This document shows, piece by piece, positions 1 through 9,135 of a stretch of DNA of 64,000 bases; position 1 is the stretch's first letter; each line of letters opens with the position of its first letter. The DNA lies in assembly GCA_016916535.1 (NCBI GenBank), contig CP070276.1, positions 2,170,001 to 2,234,000 of the forward strand, read 5' to 3'. The notes beneath the pieces are model-generated. The model had not been told where the DNA came from, did no database searches, and saw nothing but the letters and a program-made list of their open reading frames with translations. Both the position numbers and the translations under genes were made by a program. The DNA is from Dysgonomonadaceae bacterium zrk40. Lineage in GTDB: Bacteria; Bacteroidota; Bacteroidia; Bacteroidales; Dysgonomonadaceae.

Positions 1-1514
1 ATGCGAGAGAAGGGCTTGAAAATCTCTTTCAGATCGGCCTCTCCGATGCCGATACCGGTGTCAGTAATCGTGACTTCCAATTTAACCTGGTGACGAAGAT
101 CGATGGTCACACTTCCCTCATGGGTGTACTTCACACTGTTTGAGATTACATTCACCAGGATCTGTTTCAGGAGGGTTTGGTCGCTTTCCGTAAAAAAGGG
201 GTGGGGGAGGTGATTATGATACTGCAGCAGTAAGCCTTTTTCCTCTGCCAAGGGACGGAACATGTCGAGTATATCCTCCATCAGTGCGTGCAACTCGAAT
301 CGGTTGTTGCGCAGCATCCCCCTGTTTCGTTCCATACGAGAGAATTCAAGCAAATTGGAAAGCATGCTGAGGATATGTCTGGCGGAATTTCTGGCGGAAT
401 GCAGCTCACGCCTTCGCGTCTCTTCCATCTCCTCGCTTTCCCACATCTCCATGTAGCCCATCATCGAGCTAAGTGGGGTCTTGATGTCGTGCGACACCGA
501 TAGGAGCAGTTTGTGTCGGCTCTCGATTAGCTCCTCGCTACGCTTTTGCTCTCTGACCAAGTTGCTTCGTGCCTTCTGTCCCTTGTTCAGGTCGTCCGCA
601 ATTAACAGTACAATGAAGAGGATCAGTATAAACGAGAGGATGCCCACGGTGAGGGCGAAAGAGAATATGCGCCGGGTGAGGGCCTCGCTTTTGCCGGCCC
701 CTTCCTTCGATTTCTCCATAGCCTCATGGTAGTACTGGGTGACTAGCTGAGAGATGCGTAGAGAGATGTTTTGCTCTGCAAAGATCAGTTCACGCACTTG
801 TCGCTCGATACCGGCCATCCGAGTGGTGTAATTCTCTGTAGCCTCGCGCGTTATCTGCTTCAGGTCACTGTATATTACGGTGTCGAGCCGAGAGGCACTC
901 CAAGCCTCCTGCTGCACATGGGCGATGGTGATGGCTGTGTCAACATCCTGTTTCGGATCAAAGAGGTTCTTCAAACGTCCCCAGAAATTTCGTTTACTGC
1001 TCTCCAGTGTCCGTACCGTATCCTGGCTGGTGGTCACCACCACCGTGTCGCGTACCATCTCATCGTAAGTCTCAATCTTGTTGTCAATCGTGGTGATTGG
1101 GTTCTGTGAACGGATTAGCAGAGCAAGCCGTTCACCGATCAGTTGTTTCTCCTGTAGCAGGGAGTCTACATCCTCCAGTAACAACTCACTTTCGGTATCG
1201 GAAGAGAGCTTCTTCACAGCCAATATTTGCCGTTCGATCTCCAGCGTGAGCGAATCATACTCCTGGATCCATCTTTTGCGGTGGGAGAGCATATAGCTAT
1301 TCAGCATCTCCTGTGCGAGCTGTATAGAGAGGATCAACCCATTGTTGAGGGAGACCAGTTGTTGCGATTGCTCCATCTCTATTTTTTGCTGTCTGATCTC
1401 TTCCCTGACGCGGCCGGAGTAGAGAAACAATCCGACAAAGTAGAGGATTACCACCAGCAGGATCAAACCGATTTTGATTCTGATGCGCTGTTCCGGTGAG
1501 TTATTGGTCCCCAT
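1..1514 (-). CDS. Sensor histidine kinase, C-terminus cut by window edge
   Basis: Membrane sensor kinase; 504 codons are visible and the frame runs off the left edge without a stop. The ATG at 1512-1514 is followed by a first membrane segment (about residues 12-32), a long predicted periplasmic, mostly helical region (about 35-245), a second membrane segment (about 255-275) and a HisKA dimerisation helix whose phospho-acceptor is His342 in the motif SHDIKTPL. The HATPase N box carries Asn459 and the G1 box DTGIG begins at residue 485. The rest of the ATPase domain and any receiver domain lie outside the window, so hybrid or classic type cannot be decided. No response regulator is next to its start. 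A TATATTTG -7 box lies on the minus strand at 1553-1560. The kinase call is solid; the signal sensed is unknown. Confidence 0.9.
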   Translation of the reverse strand, partial: MGTNNSPEQRIRIKIGLILLVVILYFVGLFLYSGRVREEIRQQKIEMEQSQQLVSLNNGLILSIQLAQEMLNSYMLSHRKRWIQEYDSLTLEIERQILAVKKLSSDTESELLLEDVDSLLQEKQLIGERLALLIRSQNPITTIDNKIETYDEMVRDTVVVTTSQDTVRTLESSKRNFWGRLKNLFDPKQDVDTAITIAHVQQEAWSASRLDTVIYSDLKQITREATENYTTRMAGIERQVRELIFAEQNISLRISQLVTQYYHEAMEKSKEGAGKSEALTRRIFSFALTVGILSFILILFIVLLIADDLNKGQKARSNLVREQKRSEELIESRHKLLLSVSHDIKTPLSSMMGYMEMWESEEMEETRRRELHSARNSARHILSMLSNLLEFSRMERNRGMLRNNRFELHALMEDILDMFRPLAEEKGLLLQYHNHLPHPFFTESDQTLLKQILVNVISNSVKYTHEGSVTIDLRHQVKLEVTITDTGIGIGEADLKEIFKPFSR

Positions 1515-1552
1515 TTCTCCTTGCCTTTAAGTGATGGTTGCATTGATAGACC

Positions 1553-1560
1553 CAAATATA
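1553..1560 (-). promoter_or_regulatory. Bacteroidetes-type -7 box for the histidine kinase
   Basis: The minus strand reads TATATTTG, matching the TAnnTTTG consensus, about 38 nt upstream of the kinase ATG. I see no clear -33 TTTG at the usual 19-21 nt spacing. Confidence 0.5.
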
Positions 1561-1806
1561 CGGTAATTATTTTAGATGAAACAGGAAATCTTTACTGATA
1601 CAATCTTTTCTGTTTGTGGAATTTCCCCAACGAAATGTGGAGGGATTCCACACTTTCCCCGATTAAATTGTGATCTAACAGATGGGTAATGAAAGCCTGA
1701 GTGTTTTATAATATACTGTAAATTAGATATATGAGATTTTTTTTCTGATTGATCCGATTTCTTTAGCATGGTAATTGTATATTAGATAGTATAGGAACAG
1801 TCTGAC

Positions 1807-1899
1807 ATGAAAGTGCTGATCGATGAAAAAGGCAAAGAGGTGAGCAAGGATCCTGTAGTAAAGGAACAAACTGAAAAGATTGAAGAACAACAGCCGTAA
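1807..1899 (+). CDS. Possible small protein, 30 residues
   Basis: ATG at 1807, TAA at 1897-1899, encoding a charged Lys/Glu-rich peptide that begins MKVLIDEKGKEV. AGGAA at 1793-1797 lies 9 nt before the ATG and could act as a ribosome binding site. About 115 nt downstream is a strong plus-strand intrinsic terminator with no other plus-strand gene to serve. I recognise no family. It could be a genuine small gene, the 3' remnant of a lost gene, or chance; no -7 box is visible upstream. Confidence 0.3.
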   Translation: MKVLIDEKGKEVSKDPVVKEQTEKIEEQQP

Positions 1900-2013
1900 G
1901 CTGTAAGGATTGATATGAAATGAACTACCCTGTTATGGACAGAAACAGACTACACTATCGCACCACTATATATATTCTACGTTAAGACACTCTTTATGCG
2001 TAACAGGGATGAG

Positions 2014-2056
2014 CCGCCCTCTCAATGTGATATCTGAGAGGGCGGACATTTTTTTT
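2014..2056 (+). terminator. Intrinsic terminator, plus orientation
   Basis: Perfect 11-bp stem CCGCCCTCTCA (2014-2024) with TGAGAGGGCGG (2035-2045), 10-nt loop, then eight T (2049-2056) that run into the aroE stop codon. On the minus strand the hairpin is not followed by a T run, so polarity favours a plus-strand transcript, although none is annotated here beyond the 30-codon ORF. Confidence 0.75.
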
Positions 2057-2813
2057 ATCCCTGCAGTTGCCAGATCTTCCAGGCGGCTTCTGCCTGTAGT
2101 TCCAGCATCTCTTTTCCGTTACGGGTGGTGGCACCTGCCTCTTTCCCCTTTTTAAGATAGAGCGTCTCTGCGGGGTTATAAACCAGGTCGTAAAGAAGGT
2201 GGTTTGAGGTGATTGCTTCATAGGGAATAGCCGGACAATTGTCGATTTTTGGATAGCTTCCGACCGGTGAAGCGTTCACAATCAGTTTGTGTGTAGCAAT
2301 GATTTCGGGGGTCAGATCATCGTAACTGATCTGTCCCTCACCAGGGGTGCGTGAGACAAATCGGTACGCGATATGCATATCCTTCAGTGCCTGAGCAACC
2401 GCTTTGGAGGCCCCCCCTGTGCCCAGTATGAGGGCACTTGTATGGATCTCTACCCTAAGCAGGGGGCGAAGTGATTCCCTGAAACCAATATAATCGGTAT
2501 TATAACCGGAGAGATGATAGGAATACATCTCTCCGGGGGATCGAGTTACCCTGATCACATTCACTGCCCCTATCTCTTTCGCTTCAGGTGAAAGCGTGTG
2601 GAGAAAAGGGATCACCTGTTCCTTGTAGGGGATCGTGACGTTCAGACCCTTCAGCGAGGGATTGAATAGGATCACCCGGCGCAATTCCGTAATATCTTCG
2701 ATCTCGAAGTTGAGGTATTCGGCATCAATCTTCTCACGAGCAAACTTCTCACTGAAAAAACGCGCGGAAAAGGAGTGCTTCAAAGGGAAGCCTATAAGTC
2801 CATACGTTTCCAT
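2055..2813 (-). CDS. aroE: Shikimate dehydrogenase
   Basis: Reduces 3-dehydroshikimate to shikimate with NADPH in the chorismate pathway, in the cytoplasm. The 252 residues are near the lower end of family length. The shikimate-binding serines lie in HSFS (about 13-16), the catalytic lysine is Lys64 in NVTIPYK, Asn85 and Asp107 (in NTDY) fit the remaining substrate contacts, and the nucleotide-binding loop is GTGGASKAV from residue 131. It is the last gene of a leftward operon, 5 bp after menG. Chorismate made through this step also feeds the men operon elsewhere in the window. Complete and unremarkable. Confidence 0.96.
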   Translation of the reverse strand: METYGLIGFPLKHSFSARFFSEKFAREKIDAEYLNFEIEDITELRRVILFNPSLKGLNVTIPYKEQVIPFLHTLSPEAKEIGAVNVIRVTRSPGEMYSYHLSGYNTDYIGFRESLRPLLRVEIHTSALILGTGGASKAVAQALKDMHIAYRFVSRTPGEGQISYDDLTPEIIATHKLIVNASPVGSYPKIDNCPAIPYEAITSNHLLYDLVYNPAETLYLKKGKEAGATTRNGKEMLELQAEAAWKIWQLQG

Positions 2814-2818
2814 ATTTC

Positions 2819-3556
2819 CTATTTCTCTGCCATATAGAGGGTGGCCACACCCATTGTATATCGTCGCAACCGGATGTTGCGGAAGCCGTTCTTTTTCAGG
2901 ATCAGCATCATCTCCCTCCCTTGTGGGAAGGCTGCAATCGATTCCGGAAGGTACTCGTAAGCTTTACGTTCGGTATGAAATAAGCCCGAGAGAAAAGGCA
3001 TTACATGTTTCGTGTAACTGTTGTACAGTGATCGCATAGGGTTTCGCTCGGGAGTGGTGAGCTCCAGGAAGAGGAAGATGCCCCCCGGCCGGAGCACTCG
3101 CAGTACCTCACGGAAACTCTTGTCAATATCCTCGAAGTTACGCACCCCAAAAGCTATGGTGACAGCATCGAAGGTCTCATCGGAAAAGGTGAGGTTGGCA
3201 CAGTCCTGCTGCTCAAAGGTGATGACATGCTCCAACCCTTTCGCTGCCACCTTCTCTAATCCAACGGCCATCATCCCATCTGAGATATCAACCGCGGAGA
3301 TCTTTTCCGGATGGAGAATCTTCTCTGCCAGCAGTGCAAAATCGCCGGTACCGGTCGCGATATCGAGGATGTGTCCTGGCCGATAACGACGTAGTTCACG
3401 AATGGCATCTTTGCGCCAGTAGTCATCGATGCCCAGTGAGAGGGCTCCGTTCAGCTTGTCATACTTAGGTGCAATCTCATTGAACATCTTTCTCACCTGT
3501 TCATTCTTGCGTTGATCCCCGTTATAGGGATTCACCTGTTCCACCTTGTAACTCAT
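2819..3556 (-). CDS. menG: Demethylmenaquinone methyltransferase
   Basis: SAM-dependent C-methyltransferase of the UbiE/MenG family that turns demethylmenaquinone into menaquinone, the last step of quinone synthesis. The 245-residue length fits. The SAM-binding glycine motif DIATGTGDF sits near residue 65, followed by an acidic strand end (VDISDGMM) and the family pattern AFGVRNF near residue 135. Its ATG overlaps the purC stop by 4 bp (3553-3556), which suggests translational coupling. The organism makes menaquinone through the men operon at 19-25 kb, so menG is the more apt name than ubiE, which assumes ubiquinone. Confidence 0.93.
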   Translation of the reverse strand: MSYKVEQVNPYNGDQRKNEQVRKMFNEIAPKYDKLNGALSLGIDDYWRKDAIRELRRYRPGHILDIATGTGDFALLAEKILHPEKISAVDISDGMMAVGLEKVAAKGLEHVITFEQQDCANLTFSDETFDAVTIAFGVRNFEDIDKSFREVLRVLRPGGIFLFLELTTPERNPMRSLYNSYTKHVMPFLSGLFHTERKAYEYLPESIAAFPQGREMMLILKKNGFRNIRLRRYTMGVATLYMAEK

Positions 3557-4503
3557 GAGTTCAGATATGCAGTGATGTTTTTTTCGATGCGGGCTGCCAG
3601 GTTGGCGGCATCTGCCTTTACAAATTTTTCCCCAACGATTTTTTCATACAGTTCAATGTAACGTTCCGATACACTCTCGCAATAGGCATCGGTCATCTCT
3701 GGCACTTGCTGTCCCTCCTGTCCCTGGAAGCCATTTTCCATGAGCCACTTCCTCACGAACTCTTTCGAAAGTTGCCGCTGCTCTTCCCCTTTTGCAAAAC
3801 GTTCTTCGTAGCCCTCACTGTAGAAGTAACGCGATGAGTCGGGGGTGTGTATCTCATCAATCAGGTAGATCTTTCCATCCTTCTTACCGAACTCATACTT
3901 GGTGTCCACCAGGATAAGTCCCTTCTCGGCAGCCATCTCTGTACCCCGCTTGAAGAGAGCATAGGTGTACTTCTCTAGCATTTCATATTCCTCACGGCTA
4001 ACCAGTCCCTGTGCGATAATTTCCTCCTTCGATATGTTCTCGTCGTGACCTTCATCCGCCTTAGTTGTTGGAGTGATTAGTGGTGTCTCGAACCGCTGGT
4101 TTTCACGGAGACCTTCCGGGAGGGGGATGCCGCAGAGAGTTCGTGCTCCCTTTAGGTACTCACGCCAGGCGCTGCCGGTGATGTAACCGCGGATTACCAT
4201 CTCCACCTTGTAGGGTTCGCAACGCACCCCCACGGTCACCATCGGGTCAGGCGAATCCTGCTTCCAGTTGGGCACGATGTCAGCGGTGGCATCGAGAAAC
4301 TTCGAGGCAATCTGGTTCAACACCTGTCCCTTGAAGGGAATCCCCTTGGGGAGCACCACGTCGAATGCCGAGATGCGGTCGGTGGCGATCATCACCAGTT
4401 TGTCCTCGCCGATGCTATATACATCACGTACTTTCCCGTGATAGACAGCGGTCTGTCCAGGAAATTGATAATCTGTTCTTGTAAGCGTATCCATAGGGTT
4501 CAT
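3553..4503 (-). CDS. purC: SAICAR synthetase
   Basis: Phosphoribosylaminoimidazole-succinocarboxamide synthase, which condenses CAIR with aspartate using ATP in purine synthesis. The 316 residues match the longer form of the family rather than the roughly 240-residue E. coli type. Diagnostic blocks are YHGKVRDVY near the N-terminus, [12 protein letters not shown], the central [10 protein letters not shown] and the C-terminal [12 protein letters not shown]. It sits in a leftward operon after the PurF-like gene and phoH, 76 bp from phoH, and overlaps menG by 4 bp. Putting two purine genes in one unit fits co-expression. Confidence 0.96.
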   Translation of the reverse strand: MNPMDTLTRTDYQFPGQTAVYHGKVRDVYSIGEDKLVMIATDRISAFDVVLPKGIPFKGQVLNQIASKFLDATADIVPNWKQDSPDPMVTVGVRCEPYKVEMVIRGYITGSAWREYLKGARTLCGIPLPEGLRENQRFETPLITPTTKADEGHDENISKEEIIAQGLVSREEYEMLEKYTYALFKRGTEMAAEKGLILVDTKYEFGKKDGKIYLIDEIHTPDSSRYFYSEGYEERFAKGEEQRQLSKEFVRKWLMENGFQGQEGQQVPEMTDAYCESVSERYIELYEKIVGEKFVKADAANLAARIEKNITAYLNS

Positions 4504-4579
4504 ATATTGATGTGTTGATTAGAAGATATACTGATATTTTGAACTGATTCCGGGATGAATCATTTCTCTATGAATGATT

Positions 4580-5554
4580 TTACCCCTCAATTTGTTCACC
4601 GGGTCTCCTGTTCTGGGTTTCCCGTTCCTCTCCTTCGTAGGCCTCCACAATCTGCTGTACCAGCCTGTGGCGCACGATGTCTTTCTTATTGAACTCCACT
4701 GTGCCGATGCCTCTGATATGCCTTAGCACGCGCATTGCGTGAACGAGTCCTGATTGTTGTGTATGGGGCAGGTCTATCTGGGTGACATCACCGGTGATAA
4801 TCATCTTGCCGTTGATACCCAACCGCGTGAGGAACATCTTGATCTGCGGTCGGGTAGTGTTCTGTGCCTCATCGAGGATTATCACTGCATCGTTGAGTGT
4901 TCGTCCCCTCATGAAGGCGAGCGGTGCGATCTGGATAACCTTGGTTTCAAGGTACTCCTTCAGCTTCAGGGGAGGAATCATATCCTCCAGTGCATCATAG
5001 AGCGGCTGCAGGTAAGGGTCGATCTTCTCCTTCATATCCCCCGGCAGGAACCCCAGCTTCTCTCCCGCCTCCACAGCAGGGCGACTCAGGATGATCTTGC
5101 GTACCTGCTTGGTCTTCAGTGCCCGAACTGCAAGGGCAATTGCGGTGTAGGTTTTGCCCGAGCCTGCAGGTCCGATGGCGAAGAGCATGTCATTCTCCTC
5201 GAAGGCATCCATCAGCTTTTTCTGGTTGGCGGTGCGTGCCACAATCGGTTTGCCGTTCAGGCCGTGGATGATTAGGTTGTCTGCGTTGACAATCGCGGGA
5301 GCTTTTCCTTTCACCATGTCCAGGATGTCCTCTTCCCGGAGCAGGTTCATCTCGATGCTGAATTTCTGCAGCTCGTGAACCTTCTCCTCGAAGGCTGCAA
5401 GTTCCTCCTCCTCACCAATCACCTTGATGACGTTACCGCGGGCCACGATTCGCAGCTTCGGGTAGAGCGTTTTCAACAGCTGGATGTTACTGTTGTTGAT
5501 GCCGAAGAAAACCACCGGGTCAATGCTCTCAAGGATGATGATGCGTTCAATCAT
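4580..5554 (-). CDS. phoH: PhoH-family ATPase
   Basis: Cytoplasmic P-loop NTPase of the PhoH/PhoL family, 324 residues from the chosen start. The N-terminal 100 residues form the family's small nucleic-acid-binding-like domain. Walker A GPAGSGKT is at 128-135 and Walker B reads VIILDEAQN. The frame is open to 5575, but MIERIII at 5554 is the usual family start and keeps the overlap with the upstream gene (stop at 5547) to 8 bp. The family is linked to RNA metabolism and ribosome maturation; its exact role here is not shown by the sequence. Its place between two purine genes says little about function. Confidence 0.9.
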   Translation of the reverse strand: MIERIIILESIDPVVFFGINNSNIQLLKTLYPKLRIVARGNVIKVIGEEEELAAFEEKVHELQKFSIEMNLLREEDILDMVKGKAPAIVNADNLIIHGLNGKPIVARTANQKKLMDAFEENDMLFAIGPAGSGKTYTAIALAVRALKTKQVRKIILSRPAVEAGEKLGFLPGDMKEKIDPYLQPLYDALEDMIPPLKLKEYLETKVIQIAPLAFMRGRTLNDAVIILDEAQNTTRPQIKMFLTRLGINGKMIITGDVTQIDLPHTQQSGLVHAMRVLRHIRGIGTVEFNKKDIVRHRLVQQIVEAYEGEERETQNRRPGEQIEG

Positions 5555-7478
5555 GCCGCTCCCTCTTAAAGTCAATGGTCAGCTGCTGTGGACCGTGTTC
5601 ATCTCCTTCAATGTAATTGATGAAGGCGTTGTTGACCAACCGGTTCCCGCCGGGAGTGGGGTAGTCGCCTGAGAAGTACCAGTCGCCGCTGTTTCCGGGA
5701 CAGGCTCTGTGGAGATCCTCAATGCGTTGGAAGACGATCTGCACCTCGGCCTTAATGTCGGGTGTGGTGAGCATCTCACCGATTTTACCGGAGATTTCTT
5801 CATCGGTGAAGGGTGCATAAATCTCTTTCACGTAATTCACAATCGCCTCCTTTGGTTTGTATTTTTGTGCCACTGACTTGCGGTATACTTCGTCGATGAG
5901 CTGCTGCATGCCCCGCTCCTTGAGCAATGCAATCGCTGCCTTAAAGGCGATGAACTCGCTCATGCGCGACATGTCAATGCCGTAACAGTCGGGATATCGT
6001 ATCTGGGGAGAGGAGGAGACAATGATGATTTTCTTCGGGTCTAGTCGGTCCAGAATCTTGATGATGCTCTGCTTCAAGGTGGTGCCCCGCACGATGCTGT
6101 CATCAATGATCACCAGGTTATCCTTGCCGCGACGCAGTGATCCGTAGGTGACGTCGTAGACATGTGCAGCCAGGTCGTTTCGTGTCTCCCCCTGCGCGAT
6201 GAAGGTGCGCAGTTTGATATCCTTTATAGCCACTTTTTCAGCCCGCACACGCTTGGATAGAATGTTGTCAATCTCCTCCTTGCTAAGAGAGCTGCCCCGT
6301 TCCAGGATGGTCTGTGCCTTACGGTGGTTGAAGTGATCTTCCAGCCCCTGTTGCATGCCGTAGTAGGCAACCTCCGCCGTGTTGGGGATGAAAGAAAAGA
6401 CGGTGTTGTCGAAATCATCGTCGATCGCCTCTATGATCTTTGGGACCAGCAGTTCTCCCAGCTTCTTGCGCTCCCGGTAGATGTCATAGTCAGACCCGCG
6501 GGAGAAGTAGATTCGCTCGAAAGAGCAAGGGGTAATCTTCTCCTTTGGTTCCTGTATTTGTTGCAGGCTGATGGTACCATTGCGCTTCACCACGAATGCT
6601 TCACCCGGTTGCAGCTCATGCACCTGCTCCTTTTTTAGGTTAAAAGCGGTCTGAATTACCGGACGTTCGGAAGCCACCACGGCCACTTCCTCGTCGTGGT
6701 AGTAAAATGCGGAGCGGATGCCCCAGGGATCACGCAAGGCAAAGGCATCACCGCTGCCAATCAGCCCACAGAGAGCATAACCACCATCCCAAATGCGAGA
6801 GGCACGTTTCAACAGGAAGGGGATATCCAATCTCTCCTCTATCTGATGACTCACCTGCGAGCCGTTCAATCCTTCCCGCTGTAGGTGGTCGTATTGGTAC
6901 TGTACTTCTCTGTCGAGGTAGTGACCAAGGGACTCCAGCATTACGAAGGTGTCGGCGTAATCTCGTGGGTGCTGTCCCTCTTCGATCAATTGGCGAAACA
7001 TCTCATCCACATTTGTCATGTTGAAGTTGCCTGCCAAGGCGAGGCTTCGTGAGGCCCAGTTGTTTCGCCGCAAGAGGGGGTGAACATAGGAGATGCCGCT
7101 CTTGCCGGTGGTACTGTAGCGGAGGTGACCGATAAACAGTTCCGCAGCAAAAGGTACCGATTGCTTCACAAAAGAGAGATCCTTGAGTTGATCAGTGCTA
7201 AATTGTCGAAATGAATCGTGTACCCGAGTGAAAATCTCTGAGATAGCGCTTGATCCCAGCGCCCTCTCCCTCGAAATAAACTCGTTTCCTGGAGAAGCTT
7301 CCAGCTTCACAGCACCTATTCCGGCGCCTTCTTGGCCACGGTTGTGTTGTTTTTCCATCAACAGATAGAGCTTGTCGAGGCCATACTGCCAGGAACCATA
7401 TTTCTTGTAGTAATAATCGAGGGGTTTGAGGAGACGAATTACGGCTATACCGCACTCATGCTTGATGATGTCAGTCAT
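5547..7478 (-). CDS. purF: Long-form amidophosphoribosyltransferase
   Basis: Glutamine PRPP amidotransferase family, catalysing or derived from the first committed purine step. After a short propeptide the presumed catalytic nucleophile is Cys9 (HECGIAV), typical of N-terminal-nucleophile amidotransferases. The C-terminal half has the PRPP loop VIIDDSIVRGTT. At 643 residues it is much longer than standard PurF (about 470-500). Extra sequence lies in both halves, and I believe this long version is known in Bacteroidetes next to a standard PurF. The open frame extends to 7637, but its first 53 codons overlap the promoter region and look non-coding; the start at 7476-7478 puts Cys9 correctly. 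A TAAATTTG -7 box lies at 7505-7512. It heads the operon. Whether it is the main PurF cannot be told from this window. Confidence 0.85.
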   Translation of the reverse strand: MTDIIKHECGIAVIRLLKPLDYYYKKYGSWQYGLDKLYLLMEKQHNRGQEGAGIGAVKLEASPGNEFISRERALGSSAISEIFTRVHDSFRQFSTDQLKDLSFVKQSVPFAAELFIGHLRYSTTGKSGISYVHPLLRRNNWASRSLALAGNFNMTNVDEMFRQLIEEGQHPRDYADTFVMLESLGHYLDREVQYQYDHLQREGLNGSQVSHQIEERLDIPFLLKRASRIWDGGYALCGLIGSGDAFALRDPWGIRSAFYYHDEEVAVVASERPVIQTAFNLKKEQVHELQPGEAFVVKRNGTISLQQIQEPKEKITPCSFERIYFSRGSDYDIYRERKKLGELLVPKIIEAIDDDFDNTVFSFIPNTAEVAYYGMQQGLEDHFNHRKAQTILERGSSLSKEEIDNILSKRVRAEKVAIKDIKLRTFIAQGETRNDLAAHVYDVTYGSLRRGKDNLVIIDDSIVRGTTLKQSIIKILDRLDPKKIIIVSSSPQIRYPDCYGIDMSRMSEFIAFKAAIALLKERGMQQLIDEVYRKSVAQKYKPKEAIVNYVKEIYAPFTDEEISGKIGEMLTTPDIKAEVQIVFQRIEDLHRACPGNSGDWYFSGDYPTPGGNRLVNNAFINYIEGDEHGPQQLTIDFKRERHD

Positions 7479-7504
7479 TGATAAACCTTTCAGTAATTTT
7501 GTTA

Positions 7505-7512
7505 CAAATTTA
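7505..7512 (-). promoter_or_regulatory. -7 box of the purF-phoH-purC-menG-aroE operon
   Basis: The minus strand reads TAAATTTG, about 27 nt upstream of the purF-like ATG. In the divergent gap there is also an inverted repeat, TTGCATC at 7529-7535 and GATGCAA at 7544-7550, which could be an operator; its function is unknown. Confidence 0.5.
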
Positions 7513-7636
7513 CGCTTAATTACGGGAATTGCATCTCTTTTTTGATGCAATATTATCAAAAAAATAATAATGGTGTTGAACCATTGCTCTTCGAAAAGCA
7601 ACCTTATCACAGAGGCCATGTTTGAGAAGATTGTCA

Positions 7637-7644
7637 TATCTTTG
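7637..7644 (+). promoter_or_regulatory. -7 box of dgt
   Basis: TATCTTTG matches TAnnTTTG exactly. A transcript starting a few bases downstream would give a leader of about 19 nt to the ATG at 7666 and almost none to the ATG at 7651, which favours 7666 as the start. Confidence 0.6.
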
Positions 7645-7665
7645 TGTCAGATGAAACAGAGCAAC

Positions 7666-8994
7666 ATGAACTGGGAACAGTTGTTATCGGCGAAACGATT
7701 CGGGATGGAGCACTATGCGGGTGTACGCACACACGAACGTACAGAATATCAACGTGACTATGATCGACTGATTTTCTCCTCCCCATTTCGCCGTCTACAG
7801 AACAAAACACAAGTATTCCCGCTGCCGGGAAGTGTATTTGTACATAACAGGCTTACCCATAGCCTGGAAGTAGCCAGTGTGGGTCGCTCTTTGGGTGAGA
7901 GCGTGGCGCGACAGCTACGTAGCCGTTATCCTGCATCAGGTGCTCATCTTGAAGAGATTGGTGCCGTTGTCTCAGCAGCATGTCTGGCGCACGACCTGGG
8001 CAATCCCCCTTTTGGGCACTCGGGTGAAAAGGCGATCTCCACCTTCTTCTCCGAGGGAAAGGGGGCCTGTCTTCGGGAAGAGGTGGAAGCAGAAGGAGGT
8101 CGCTGGACCGATTTCACTTTTTTTGAGGGAAATGCCAACGCTATTCGGCTGTTGATGCATCAGTTTCGGGGACGCAGGAAGGGTGGTTTTGCCATGACCT
8201 ATGCCACGTTGGCTTCTACCGTGAAGTACCCCTACTCTTCAGAACTGAGCGCAGGGAAAAATAAGTTTGGCTTCTTCGCCTCCGAGGAGGAGGATTACTG
8301 GCGCATTGCCGATGATCTTGGCATCAAGCGACTCAGTGACAACCCTCTCCGTTTTGCCCGCTATCCGTTGGTGTATCTGGTGGAAGCTGCTGATGATATC
8401 TGCTACCAGGTGATGGATATAGAGGATGCCCACAAGCTACACCTGATTACCACCGAGAAGGCGATGGAGCTCTTCCTGGGGTTCTTCGAGGGGGAGAGCA
8501 GAAGACGTCGAGAAGAGATCCTTTCGATGGTGAGTGATCTGAACGAGCAGATTGCCTATCTCCGTACATCGGTCATCGGACTTCTTATTGAGGAGTGCGC
8601 ATCAATTTTCATGGCAAACGAAGCGGAAATCCTTGCTGGCAGTTTCAGTGGTTCGCTCATCAGACATCTCTCACAGACCACTTCTACTGCTTACAACGCC
8701 TGTTCTGCATTTGCAGTCCAGAATATCTATCGCTCCAGGGATGTGCTTGACATTGAGCTGGCCGGTTACAGAATCATCGGGTTCCTGTTGGAGGTGTTCA
8801 CCGATGCCATTCGCAAACCGGAGCATGCCTATTCCACGCTTTTGCTCAACAGGATTCCCGTTCAATATGAAACAGATGCAACAACGCTTTACGGCAAGTT
8901 GCAGTCGTTGGTCGACTTTGTTTCGGGGATGACCGATGTCTATGCACTCGACCTTTACCGAAAGATTACCGGGATGGGTTTACCGGTGGTATGA
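7666..8994 (+). CDS. dgt: Deoxyguanosinetriphosphate triphosphohydrolase-like protein
   Basis: HD-superfamily hydrolase that would split dGTP or other dNTPs into nucleoside and triphosphate, controlling dNTP pools. From the start MNWEQ the protein has 442 residues. The N-terminal RRLQNKTQVFPL block is typical of the family. The metal site uses His65 (in LTHSLEV), His109-Asp110 (AHDLGNPPFGH) and a later Asp in VEAADDICY. An upstream in-frame ATG exists at 7651, and the frame stays open to 7570, but the -7 box at 7637-7644 makes starts before 7651 unlikely. It diverges from the purine operon. True substrate range is not shown by sequence. Confidence 0.92.
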   Translation: MNWEQLLSAKRFGMEHYAGVRTHERTEYQRDYDRLIFSSPFRRLQNKTQVFPLPGSVFVHNRLTHSLEVASVGRSLGESVARQLRSRYPASGAHLEEIGAVVSAACLAHDLGNPPFGHSGEKAISTFFSEGKGACLREEVEAEGGRWTDFTFFEGNANAIRLLMHQFRGRRKGGFAMTYATLASTVKYPYSSELSAGKNKFGFFASEEEDYWRIADDLGIKRLSDNPLRFARYPLVYLVEAADDICYQVMDIEDAHKLHLITTEKAMELFLGFFEGESRRRREEILSMVSDLNEQIAYLRTSVIGLLIEECASIFMANEAEILAGSFSGSLIRHLSQTTSTAYNACSAFAVQNIYRSRDVLDIELAGYRIIGFLLEVFTDAIRKPEHAYSTLLLNRIPVQYETDATTLYGKLQSLVDFVSGMTDVYALDLYRKITGMGLPVV

Positions 8995-9062
8995 TTGCAA
9001 TTGCTCTGACGTATCTTACAGATTGATCGAAAAGAAATATTTTTATTTTTTTATTGAAATTA

Positions 9063-9094
9063 TTTGGCCGGTTTTGATTTCTTTTTTATATTTG
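9063..9094 (+). promoter_or_regulatory. Complete Bacteroidetes promoter (-33 and -7)
   Basis: TTTG at 9063-9066, a 20-nt spacer, then TATATTTG at 9087-9094. This is the best promoter match in the window. Transcription would begin near 9098, leaving a leader of about 235 nt before the lipoprotein ATG. Confidence 0.65.
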
Positions 9095-9135
9095 TCCCGT
9101 GGTTTTTTCATAATAGTATTAGATTTAAGGTTAAC

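Larger units (their letters stand above)
1515..2054. other. Intergenic region, 540 bp
   Basis: AT-rich gap between the kinase and aroE, whose products read leftwards. It holds the kinase -7 box, an imperfect inverted repeat (GTGGAAT near 1616 and ATTCCAC near 1645), a possible 30-codon plus-strand ORF (1807-1899) and a plus-strand terminator (2014-2056). I see no tRNA or other RNA family that I recognise. Confidence 0.6.

Noticed and set aside
1572-1769. 65-codon minus-strand ORF in the first intergenic gap
   Set aside because: Covers AT-rich, promoter-like DNA, no ribosome binding site or recognisable sequence; composition looks non-coding.
7479-7637. 53-codon N-terminal extension of the PurF-like protein
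   Set aside because: It covers the operon -7 box and the divergent dgt promoter, and would remove Cys9 from the N-terminus, where cleavage must expose it.
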